Below are positions 1-5,388 of a stretch of DNA of 5,388 nt, piece by piece. Where the stretch lies: assembly GCA_002470695.1 (NCBI GenBank), contig DKNM01000084.1, positions 1 through 5,388 of the forward strand, read 5' to 3'. The stretch is from Candidatus Neomicrothrix sp. UBA7388 (GTDB lineage Bacteria > Actinomycetota > Acidimicrobiia > Acidimicrobiales > Poriferisodalaceae). Numbering within the stretch: position 1 is the stretch's first letter; the number at the start of each line of letters is the position of its first letter. The notes below the pieces were generated by a model. That model was not told the origin of the DNA. It searched no databases and was given only the letters and a program-made list of their open reading frames with translations. The translations under genes were made by a program, and so were the position numbers.

Positions 1-135
1 TGGGTCTGGTGTTGGTGGTGCTGTTGTGGGGCGTGGTTTGTTGGGTGGGGTGTTGCCTGGGGTTTCGGTGGCGCGGGTTGTGAGTCGCGATGTTCCTGGA
101 CCAGGTGTTCCTGACAGGGGTCCTTCGGTGGAGGG
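1..135 (+). repeat. Low-complexity G/T-rich, nearly A-free tract
   Basis: No A occurs before position 83, and 74 of the first 82 bases are G or T. G runs lie at 28-31, 43-45, 47-50, 59-62 and 75-77. In the frame of the first gene it reads as Gly/Val/Leu then Pro/Gly-rich sequence with codons ending mostly in T or G. There is no exact tandem unit, only recurring GGT, GTT, GTG and TTG triplets. The bias fades after about base 136, where A-containing codons return. The simplest reading is a diverged low-complexity coding repeat inside the upstream part of the first gene. Confidence 0.6.
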
Positions 136-676
136 CCAAAATATGTCAGTCAGTGAGAATGCATCGGCTGCTAACGCGGGGTATTCAAATGCTTTTCGTC
201 GCGTCAATCATTTCGCTGCATCAAGTGGCTATCGAAAAATTCCGTTGGCAACGGCAGATTCAAGACGAATTGATCGAAAGGCGACCTTTAATGTCAAAGA
301 TTTAGCTGTATCTCTCGGTTCTGCTGTACCGATCGCCTCCGGTTCTAGTCGGGAAGACTTCACTCAGGATGGCTCTTTGACAGCGGATGCGGCGGCAAGA
401 ATGGTTGAGGAAGGTAACGAGGTAGCTCAGATTCGGCGAGTAACCTCTGGAACCCGCCCAACTAGCTCCGTAGGAGAGCACGCCTCCGAGAGCGCGGGTT
501 TAACTGGTCTTGGTCGGCTGCCCTATCAGATGGGTCCCTTCAACCCGGAAAAAGAAAGTAGCGAAGGCCTTAGTACGACAGAGATACTTAATTTCGCTGA
601 ATGGGTTAATCGAGTTGTGAAAGAACAACTTCGAACTGAGCTAGAGCGATTTGGGTGGGAAGGCTATAGGAGGTAG
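2..676 (+). CDS. CIS-associated low-complexity protein with C-terminal amphipathic helix (5'-partial)
   Basis: Function unknown. The frame is open from the left edge to the TAG at 674-676 (224 codons seen), so the gene probably begins upstream. A GTG at 26 is the first in-window start codon, and an ATG at 143 behind GGAGGG is a strong alternative giving 177 aa. Three parts are visible: a Gly/Val/Pro/Arg-rich low-complexity stretch (bases 2-142) containing VSVARVVSR; a polar, Ser/Ala/Arg-rich middle that looks disordered; and a charged C-terminal helix (bases 572-673) with the core VVKEQLRTELERFG and an ending in YRR. From memory, actinobacterial CIS loci carry a similar gene just before the LysM/tube-cap gene: a long low-complexity region, then a helix with an LRTELxR-type core. 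That supports a CIS structural or assembly accessory role, which is inference. It ends 5 bp before the next gene and its last codons hold that gene's ribosome binding site, so the two are probably coupled. No signal peptide or membrane segment is evident in this frame. Confidence 0.6.
   Translation, partial: GSGVGGAVVGRGLLGGVLPGVSVARVVSRDVPGPGVPDRGPSVEGQNMSVSENASAANAGYSNAFRRVNHFAASSGYRKIPLATADSRRIDRKATFNVKDLAVSLGSAVPIASGSSREDFTQDGSLTADAAARMVEEGNEVAQIRRVTSGTRPTSSVGEHASESAGLTGLGRLPYQMGPFNPEKESSEGLSTTEILNFAEWVNRVVKEQLRTELERFGWEGYRR
130..135 (+). promoter_or_regulatory. Candidate Shine-Dalgarno for an internal ATG at 143
   Basis: GGAGGG lies 7 nt before an ATG (143-145) in frame with the first gene. 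It would give a 177-aa product that leaves out the whole G/T-rich tract. It could be the true start, an internal start for a short isoform, or chance in a G-rich region. The sequence alone does not decide. Confidence 0.4.
668..674 (+). promoter_or_regulatory. Strong ribosome binding site for the LysM/tube-cap gene
   Basis: AGGAGGT is a near-perfect Shine-Dalgarno sequence. It overlaps the last codons and stop of the preceding gene and sits 8 nt (counted from AGGAGG) before the GTG at 682. A second in-frame GTG at 685 is slightly farther away. This site fixes a GTG start here, since no ATG lies near, and suggests that ribosomes finishing gene 1 reinitiate on gene 2. Confidence 0.8.
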
Positions 677-681
677 ATCTC

Positions 682-1455
682 GTGGTGCAGGCGTCCAAGC
701 TATCAAAAATTAAAATTGTGCAGTGCGACGAGAACGGAAATGTCGCCCGCAGCGGGACCTCGGTAACCTTTCAGTTCAATCCTGAAGAACTGAAATTTTC
801 TCTAGTCAATCAATCGGTTGACAAGTCTGAGAGTGGTGGTGGGGTTGTGCCTGGCCCACCAAGTAGCCAAGCTTTCGTGGCAAAAAACCGTGAAGGTATA
901 ACCACTAGGTTCGATACCCGGCTCGAGGCAAGTCATGGATCTCTAAATGACAAAGAACATGCGCGCGAGGCAAGCGGTTCGCTGTCGAGCAAAAACTTCG
1001 TCGAAAAGAAGATCTCTGCGCTTCAGAAGCTGGCTACCCCACGCAAGAAGAACGATGCGTTTTCCTTGCCGCTAGTAATAGCTATCTGGGGCAAGATTCG
1101 TTACTCGCCAGTGTCGGTAATTACGACTCTAGATATTCAGTACAAACTGTTCGATACCGATGGGATTCCTATTCGAGCGGAAGTAGGAATTGAACTCACC
1201 GAATTTGACCCAACAACAACTGCTGAGAACGATCGAGCGCTGCCGCTTCAAAATCCAACTTCTTTCACGCCGAAGCCGGAAAAGATGCACCTAGTACAGG
1301 CGGGAGAACGCTTAGAGCAGGTTGCCGAAGAGGTCTACGGCTCGGCTAACGAGTGGCGAGCTATCGCATCTGCCAACGGGATTACGGATCCATTCCAAGA
1401 TTTCCGAGGAAGACCGCTGATCATTCCAAATAAAAAGGAACTAGATAATGGCTAA
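682..1455 (+). CDS. CIS tube-cap / baseplate hub protein with C-terminal LysM domain (Pvc7/Afp7-like)
   Basis: This 257-aa structural protein is expected to join the spike to the first ring of the inner tube in the assembled particle. The N-terminal part is the CIS tube-protein domain: residues 28-40 carry the family hallmark FQFNPEELKFS. FDTRLEAS near 77-84 and the block around 131-174 (LVIAIWGKIRYSPV, then YKLFDTDGIPIRAEVGIELTEF) match the beta-rich core that families of this type keep (a WG, then LF.. DG.P.RA). Residues 41-128 form a Ser/Gly- and Lys-rich, less conserved section. A LysM domain covers about 202-249 (HLVQAGERLEQVAEEVYG, then WRAIASANGI and RPLIIP). In this context LysM is a structural module, as in T4 gp53, rather than a sign of cell-wall hydrolysis. 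The GTG start is set by the AGGAGGT 8 nt upstream. The gene overlaps the spike gene by 8 bp. No signal peptide is seen, as expected for a protein assembled in the cytoplasm. Confidence 0.9.
   Translation: MVQASKLSKIKIVQCDENGNVARSGTSVTFQFNPEELKFSLVNQSVDKSESGGGVVPGPPSSQAFVAKNREGITTRFDTRLEASHGSLNDKEHAREASGSLSSKNFVEKKISALQKLATPRKKNDAFSLPLVIAIWGKIRYSPVSVITTLDIQYKLFDTDGIPIRAEVGIELTEFDPTTTAENDRALPLQNPTSFTPKPEKMHLVQAGERLEQVAEEVYGSANEWRAIASANGITDPFQDFRGRPLIIPNKKELDNG
1435..1440 (+). promoter_or_regulatory. Ribosome binding site for the spike gene
   Basis: AAGGAA lies inside the 3' end of the LysM gene, 7 nt before the ATG at 1448. It supports the 8-bp overlapping start (ATGGCTAA), a layout typical of translational coupling between subunits that meet in the same complex. 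Confidence 0.6.
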
Positions 1456-3238
1456 AACTGCCTTAAATGCCACCCCAGTGGTAAAGATTCGTGGTGCTGC
1501 GATCAAAGATGAATATGTTCAACGGCTGGCAGACGCGAGGTTCTCTGATGAATTAGGGGCTTCAGCATCGGCTACGCTCCGCTTCGCTGACCCCCTCTTC
1601 GAGCTGTTCTCCGGGAATTTCGCCAAAATTAATGACTCCGTGGAGTTTTCGATAGCAGATGAGACAGGAAAAAAAGTCCAACTCTTTCGAGGAGTCATTG
1701 TGGGCGTTGCAATAGATCAGGGCTTTTCGGAGGGCCATCAGCTTGTAATTACTGCCTACGATCAATCAAACAAACTAAGCAGACTGGAAAGCCCCAAGGC
1801 CCATTTAAATGTGAGTCCAGCGGAGCTCATTCGAAAGATCGCAAAGCGAAACGGCCTCACTGCAAAGGTGTCGATTCCAACAGTCCAACTAGATTATTTT
1901 ATGGAGATTGACGACGACCAAACAACGCTGGATTTCCTCGCAGCGCGCTTAGGGTTCGAATGGTGGGTTGAAGATAAGAAGTTGGTTGTCCAGCCGCCCA
2001 AACTTCAGTCTGCAATAAAGCTCACTTGGCGTGAGTCTCTCACTAACTTTTCCGCCCGGTACTCTGGAGCGGCTCGGGTCGACTCGGTAACGGTTAGGGG
2101 ATGGGACCCCGATACTCAAAAACCAGTATCAGGTGTTGCTAAAAGGTCTGCATTATCGGGTAGGTCTATCGGAGCTGATGTTCCCCTTTATTCCGCTAGA
2201 GCGAAACAATCCAAAGCGCTGGGTGGAAACGCAGTTGTGACGGACTCACCTGTCGCAAATGCAAAAGAAGCAAAGGTTATGGCGGAGGCACTTCAGGGAG
2301 ACATAGCTGCTAACGAGCTTATGGTCACGGGCGATTGCGTCGGAGAACCAGGACTTGGAGTAGGGAAATCGGTCAAGATTGAAGGCCTCGGCCCTCAGCT
2401 TTCGGGAAGTTTTTTTCTTACTAGGGTTGAGCACCGCTATTCGAGTGAGACAACTCTTGTTACAAAATTTGAGGCAGGTCGAGGTAACTCTTTCAGCCTT
2501 GGCGAACGACTGGCATCTACGCAGAGAAAAGTGGACCGAAGTCTGCGCCAATTTGCCTTGGGGACTGTGACGAATATTAAGGACCCAGAAAAGTCTGGCA
2601 GAGTGAGGGTCAAAGTACCATCGCTATCGCAAGCCGATGAAAGCAATTGGGCCCGGGTGGTAGCACCTGGGGCCGGGGCTGATAGAGGCCTCCAACTCCC
2701 GTATGAGGTTGGAGACGAGGTTATGGTGGCTTATTTGGGTGGTGACCCTAGGTTCCCCGTTGTTGTCGGAGGAGTTTGGAGTAAAAAGCATAAACCGCCC
2801 GTTCCAGATGTGGCTCCAAAAGACAAAGTTGGGCAACGAACTCTGCGCTTCGGTTCGGGTTCGCAGATAGCTGTGATTGACGACGATAAAGGCAAAGCTG
2901 CTTGTCTTCGGTTAGAGCACCAAGATAAGACAACGTTTATCTCGCTTGGAGAAGACGGTATTGAGATGGAGTCACAGTCGAAAGGCAAAATTGTGATCAA
3001 GGTTGGTAAGGCCAGTCTGGAGCTAGATGGTAAAGGTACGATTACGCTCAAAGGGACCGACATCAAATTATCTGCGTCAAAAGAACTCTCACTTCAAGGC
3101 CAAAAAGTATCTCTTAAAGGTAAGACTGCAGCATTAGTTGATGGAGGTGGCTCAAAAGCTGATCTGAAGCCCAGTGGAGCCAAAATCCAATCGTCGGGTA
3201 TTACTGAGATAAAAGGTTCGATGTTGAAACTTAATTGA
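1448..3238 (+). CDS. VgrG-like CIS spike protein (gpD domain, gp5 OB fold, C-terminal beta-helix; Pvc8-like)
   Basis: This 596-aa protein is the probable central spike, working as a trimer below the inner tube and driven out on contraction. Domains in order: residues about 8-345 are the phage late-control gpD / gp27-like part (SDELGASASATLRFADPLFELF, split at 34-55; SPAELIRKIAKRNGL 123-137; DDDQTTLDFLAARLGFEWWVE 155-175; FFLTRVEHRYS 322-332). Residues about 368-446 are the gp5/Phage_base_V OB fold (ALGTVTNIKDPEKSGRVRVKV, then WARVVAPGAG, LPYEVGDEVMVAYLGGDP and FPVVVGGVWS). From about 463 follow RTLRFGSGSQIAVIDD and short alternating beta strands rich in Lys, Ser and Gly (510-560), ending in KGSMLKLN, the usual close of a VgrG beta-helix. 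No toxin, peptidase or lysozyme domain is attached, and no PAAR domain is seen at the C terminus. No histidine occurs after residue 491, so there is no P2-gpV-like HxH iron site. The neighbours (LysM protein, gp25, J) favour CIS over a type VI secretion VgrG. Confidence 0.92.
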   Translation: MAKTALNATPVVKIRGAAIKDEYVQRLADARFSDELGASASATLRFADPLFELFSGNFAKINDSVEFSIADETGKKVQLFRGVIVGVAIDQGFSEGHQLVITAYDQSNKLSRLESPKAHLNVSPAELIRKIAKRNGLTAKVSIPTVQLDYFMEIDDDQTTLDFLAARLGFEWWVEDKKLVVQPPKLQSAIKLTWRESLTNFSARYSGAARVDSVTVRGWDPDTQKPVSGVAKRSALSGRSIGADVPLYSARAKQSKALGGNAVVTDSPVANAKEAKVMAEALQGDIAANELMVTGDCVGEPGLGVGKSVKIEGLGPQLSGSFFLTRVEHRYSSETTLVTKFEAGRGNSFSLGERLASTQRKVDRSLRQFALGTVTNIKDPEKSGRVRVKVPSLSQADESNWARVVAPGAGADRGLQLPYEVGDEVMVAYLGGDPRFPVVVGGVWSKKHKPPVPDVAPKDKVGQRTLRFGSGSQIAVIDDDKGKAACLRLEHQDKTTFISLGEDGIEMESQSKGKIVIKVGKASLELDGKGTITLKGTDIKLSASKELSLQGQKVSLKGKTAALVDGGGSKADLKPSGAKIQSSGITEIKGSMLKLN

Positions 3239-3272
3239 ACGTCCTGTTCTTTTGGTTTGTGTAGGTGTGTTT
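3239..3272 (+). promoter_or_regulatory. Short gap with weak ribosome binding site before the gp25 gene
   Basis: These 34 bases are the only gap of any size between genes in the window. AGGTG at 3263-3267 lies 5 nt before the ATG at 3273 and is the likely, rather weak, ribosome binding site. I see no promoter boxes and no credible terminator, so transcription probably continues through. Confidence 0.45.
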
Positions 3273-3698
3273 ATGCGTGAGAAATCTGATTTTGTAGGAC
3301 AAGGCATGTCCTTTCCTCTTGCAATAGATAGGGCTGGCTCTTTTCTGATGGTGTCTGGCTCGGAGTCTCTTGAGTCCTCGATAACCATGATTCTTTCGAC
3401 TGCTCCTGGCGAAAGAGTTCACCGCCCCCGTTTCGGCTGCCAAATATGGGAACTTCTTTTCGAACCAATCTCGCCCGAGCTTTTAGGGAGGTGCGAGCAG
3501 GCAGTCGAGACGGCACTTGAGTTTTGGGAACCGAGAATAGATGTTGTCAATGTTGAGGCGCGAGCTACATCAGCTGAAGGGGAAGTCGAAATCCTTATCG
3601 ACTATGTCGTCAAGATAGAAAACGAGCGCCGTAACCTCGTATTCCCGTTTTATGTAATTCCTAGTGATGGAGAGTCGGATGGTCTTTCCGAGAGTTAA
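3273..3698 (+). CDS. GPW/gp25-family baseplate wedge protein (Pvc9-like)
   Basis: This 141-aa protein is typical in length for T4 gp25-like baseplate proteins, which sit in the wedge core and connect it to the first sheath ring. Visible family features: FVGQGMSFPLAID at residues 7-19; the strand-helix ILSTAPGERVHRPRFGCQI at 40-58, with the Gly-Glu-Arg and Arg-Pro-x-Phe-Gly signature; LLFEP at 61-65; WEPRIDV at 85-91, the conserved EPR motif of gp25; and NLVFPFYV at 121-128 near the end. The last 11 residues (SDGESDGLSES) form a short acidic tail overlapping the next gene. I chose the ATG at 3273 because homologous proteins begin a few residues before the G.G.sFP block. A TTG at 3252 would add only MVCVGVF, and an ATG at 3306 would cut into the conserved start. 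The stop overlaps the J gene by 20 bp. Confidence 0.92.
   Translation: MREKSDFVGQGMSFPLAIDRAGSFLMVSGSESLESSITMILSTAPGERVHRPRFGCQIWELLFEPISPELLGRCEQAVETALEFWEPRIDVVNVEARATSAEGEVEILIDYVVKIENERRNLVFPFYVIPSDGESDGLSES
3669..3672 (+). promoter_or_regulatory. Ribosome binding site deciding the start of the baseplate J gene
   Basis: GGAG (extended GGAGAG) lies 6 nt before the ATG at 3679. A second in-frame ATG at 3667 has no such sequence ahead of it and would add only four residues (MESR). The site lies inside the gp25 gene, so J translation is probably coupled to that of gp25. Confidence 0.6.
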
Positions 3699-5388
3699 CC
3701 TCGACGATCGGACCTTTCAGGATCTGGTCGACGAAGCGAAGCGTCTAATTCCCGATTTCCTGCCGGAATGGACGAACCACAATGTTTCCGATCCAGGCGT
3801 GGCGTTAATAGAACTATTTGCTTGGATGACTGAGTTGACCCTCTTCCGACTCAATCAGGTTCCGGATCGGGTCTATGAATCGTTTCTTGACTTGGTGGGC
3901 ATCTCCCCGTATTCGAGTTCTCAAGCAACCGGTGATCTCACTTTTATGTTTGCGAGTGTTCCCGACGAGACCGTATCGATACCTATGGGCACGGAAGTAG
4001 CGTCTTTGGGTGACGATCCAATAATCTTTATGACTTCCGAAGACTTAGAAATTCGCCAGCCAGAACTGGTTCAGGTTATGACCGTTCCTGGCGGAGTTGA
4101 TGAAGAGCCGGATGAAGGTCGTGCGATCGACACTTCCGAAGATCTTTTTGCTCAAACTGAGGTTTTAACAATCTTCGGCTCTGAACCTATGCAACGAGGC
4201 GATGCCACCTACTTCGGTTTTTCGGAGTCATTAGGCCGCACCGTTCTTCGCCTCGATACCGAGGCAGAGGTCAAGGGAGTCGGTATCGACCCGAACCGTC
4301 CCCCCTTAAGCTGGGAGATATGGTCAGAAGAAGGTTGGATCCCCTGCGAGGTTAGAAGCGATACAACCGGTGGTTTAAATCGCGATGGCATCATAACCCT
4401 TGTAATACCCTCGAATCATTTGTCCTTAGCTATAGCCGGTTCGAGGTCATATTGGCTAAGGGTTAGGCTCACCGCGCCGATACCCGAACAGCCGGATTAT
4501 GAAGCGTCGCCAGCAATAAGAATGCTTTCGTTCTCCGCTACTGGAGGCGTAGTGAAAGCTGAACACGCCGAAACACGAGGGGAAGAGTACCTCGGTGTTT
4601 CTGATGGTTCACCCAGCCAAGCTTTTGTCGTAAGCGAGGCTCCGGTGCTCAGCCGCAACGAATTTGAATACTTGGAAGTGCGCTTCGATGACTCTGAGGA
4701 ACGATGGACCGAAGTAACAAACTTCTCTGAATCGACCTCAGAAGACAAGCATTTCACTTGGGACTCCTCGTCTGGGACTATTGAATTCGGCCCTAGAATT
4801 CGACAACCTGGAGGCAAATGGCGCCAGCACGGTGCGATACCTGAAGCTAGTGCTGAGGTTTGGGTAAGTGGCTATCGAACGGGCGGCGGTTCCTCGGGCA
4901 ATGTTGGACCCGACACACTCTCGGTAATGAGATCTGCTGTGCCTTACGTGGGGCAAGTAACTAATCGTTTGCCGATGCTTGGTGGCGTTGACGCCGAGTC
5001 TTTGGATGAAGCAAAACATCGAGCCCCCCTAACACTAGTAAGTAGTGACCGAGCGGTTACTGCCATGGACCATGAACGTTTAGCGATTGAGAGCGACCCC
5101 GGAATCAAAAGAGCCTTCTGTGTGCCTCCTTCCGCCGTTGGTGAGCCAACAAAACTATTACTAGTGCCCGATCCCTTTACCCGTGCTGACGATTTGACGA
5201 TAGACCACTTCGCTTTGACCGAGCCGCTCTTGGAGAGTGTCACAAACTATCTTGAGCCCAGGCGAGTAGTTGGGACTGCTATAGAGCTCGGCGCGCCTCA
5301 GTATGTCGGAGTGAGTGTCGCGTGTTTAGTCACTCCGCGACCTGGATGGAATGCGGGAACGCTTCGGCAGACCTGCGAAAGCCGAATT
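3679..5388 (+). CDS. Baseplate J / gp6-like wedge protein (Pvc11-like), 3'-partial
   Basis: The frame is open for 570 codons from the ATG at 3679 to the right edge with no stop, so the gene continues beyond the window. It is the probable wedge-ring protein of the baseplate, a functional counterpart of T4 gp6, whose ring controls the switch to sheath contraction. The N terminus is diagnostic of the 'putative baseplate assembly protein' family: FPRVNLDDRTFQDLVDEAK at residues 3-21, LPEWTNHNVSDPGVALIELF at 28-47, then AWMTELTLFRLNQVPDR and FLDLVGI (48-75). A long beta-rich middle follows, with an acidic patch near 140-155. The baseplate J core is clear around 435-470: GGVDAESLDEAKHRAP, then SSDRAVTAMDHERLA. 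The last visible block, about 542-570 (YVGVSVACLVTPRPGWN onward), is the start of the C-terminal domain that usually ends in a helix and a Pro-Leu-x-Gly-Gly-type close. About the last tenth or more is probably missing. It overlaps gp25 by 20 bp. Confidence 0.9.
   Translation, partial: MVFPRVNLDDRTFQDLVDEAKRLIPDFLPEWTNHNVSDPGVALIELFAWMTELTLFRLNQVPDRVYESFLDLVGISPYSSSQATGDLTFMFASVPDETVSIPMGTEVASLGDDPIIFMTSEDLEIRQPELVQVMTVPGGVDEEPDEGRAIDTSEDLFAQTEVLTIFGSEPMQRGDATYFGFSESLGRTVLRLDTEAEVKGVGIDPNRPPLSWEIWSEEGWIPCEVRSDTTGGLNRDGIITLVIPSNHLSLAIAGSRSYWLRVRLTAPIPEQPDYEASPAIRMLSFSATGGVVKAEHAETRGEEYLGVSDGSPSQAFVVSEAPVLSRNEFEYLEVRFDDSEERWTEVTNFSESTSEDKHFTWDSSSGTIEFGPRIRQPGGKWRQHGAIPEASAEVWVSGYRTGGGSSGNVGPDTLSVMRSAVPYVGQVTNRLPMLGGVDAESLDEAKHRAPLTLVSSDRAVTAMDHERLAIESDPGIKRAFCVPPSAVGEPTKLLLVPDPFTRADDLTIDHFALTEPLLESVTNYLEPRRVVGTAIELGAPQYVGVSVACLVTPRPGWNAGTLRQTCESRI

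Noticed and set aside
3..83. Hydrophobic reading in the third forward frame at the left edge, ending at TGA 81-83, like the tail of a membrane protein
   Set aside because: G/T-only DNA gives Leu, Val, Trp and Cys in any such frame by composition alone; the frame two positions away stays open for 224 codons and leads into the CIS operon.
1..180. Reverse-strand open frame rich in Pro and Thr, resembling a leftward actinobacterial linker region
   Set aside because: It is simply the complement of the G/T tract, has no visible start with a ribosome binding site, and would run against the operon through the conserved forward gene. It is not fully excluded without upstream sequence.
1448..3238. Type VI secretion VgrG effector carrier
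   Set aside because: No effector domain is fused and the neighbours are a LysM tube-cap protein, gp25 and a J/gp6-like protein, which together point to an eCIS or phage-like particle.
3237..3253. GAAC-GTCCT-GTTC hairpin followed by four T, a possible terminator after the spike gene
   Set aside because: The stem is only 4 bp with two G-C pairs, too weak for an intrinsic terminator, and the baseplate genes continue directly downstream.
3252..3272. TTG start giving a gp25 protein seven residues longer
   Set aside because: The extra MVCVGVF does not match the family start, and the ATG at 3273 has a ribosome binding site and fits the usual N terminus.
2246..3516. Several reverse-strand open frames of 60-110 codons across the spike and gp25 genes
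   Set aside because: They lie opposite strongly conserved forward genes, show no recognisable domain and look like shadows of forward codon use.
3667..3678. Earlier ATG for the J-like gene
   Set aside because: There is no ribosome binding site before it; GGAG fits the ATG at 3679, and the family normally starts close to the FPR.NLDD block.
4209..5243. Reverse-strand open frames of about 60-106 codons opposite the J-like gene
   Set aside because: The forward frame is continuous with family motifs at both ends; the reverse products are Ser/Arg-rich with no domain.

Overview
The window is a rightward run of five overlapping or closely spaced genes that encode part of the spike and baseplate of a phage-tail-like contractile particle. 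The best fit is an extracellular or cytoplasmic contractile injection system (eCIS/CIS, the family of PVC, Afp, MAC and the Streptomyces CIS). Order: (1) the 3' part of a low-complexity CIS-associated protein of unknown function; (2) a CIS tube-cap protein with a C-terminal LysM domain (Pvc7/Afp7-like); (3) a VgrG-like spike (Pvc8-like; gpD domain, gp5 OB fold, beta-helix); (4) a GPW/gp25 baseplate protein (Pvc9-like); (5) a large baseplate J / gp6-like wedge protein (Pvc11-like) that runs off the right edge. No RNA gene, insertion sequence, CRISPR array or convincing terminator is visible, and no stretch over about 40 bases lies outside a gene.

Organism: the gene set and order are those of bacterial CIS loci. 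A low-complexity protein ending in an LRTELxR helix just before the LysM gene recalls actinobacterial CIS loci, and a GTG start fits too. Base composition looks close to half G+C with mixed third positions, unlike a very high-GC Streptomyces. I therefore place it only as a bacterium, possibly a moderate-GC actinobacterium, with low certainty. The gene set could also fit Chloroflexi or other CIS carriers.

Layout: bases 1-140 are an almost A-free, G/T-rich stretch that reads in frame as Gly/Val/Pro-rich low complexity and then switches abruptly to ordinary composition. The junctions are tight: 5 bp between genes 1 and 2, an 8-bp overlap between 2 and 3, 34 bp between 3 and 4, and a 20-bp overlap between 4 and 5. 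This suggests one mRNA with translational coupling. No promoter is visible inside the window.

How they work together (from the known architecture of these machines): the spike trimer sits at the tip of the inner tube, the LysM protein joins the spike to the first tube ring, gp25 links the wedges to the sheath's first ring, and the J/gp6-like protein builds the wedge ring that triggers sheath contraction. Sheath, tube, tape-measure, ATPase, fibre and cargo genes are expected outside the window. No PAAR tip gene lies between the gp25 and J genes, where PVC-type clusters keep it.
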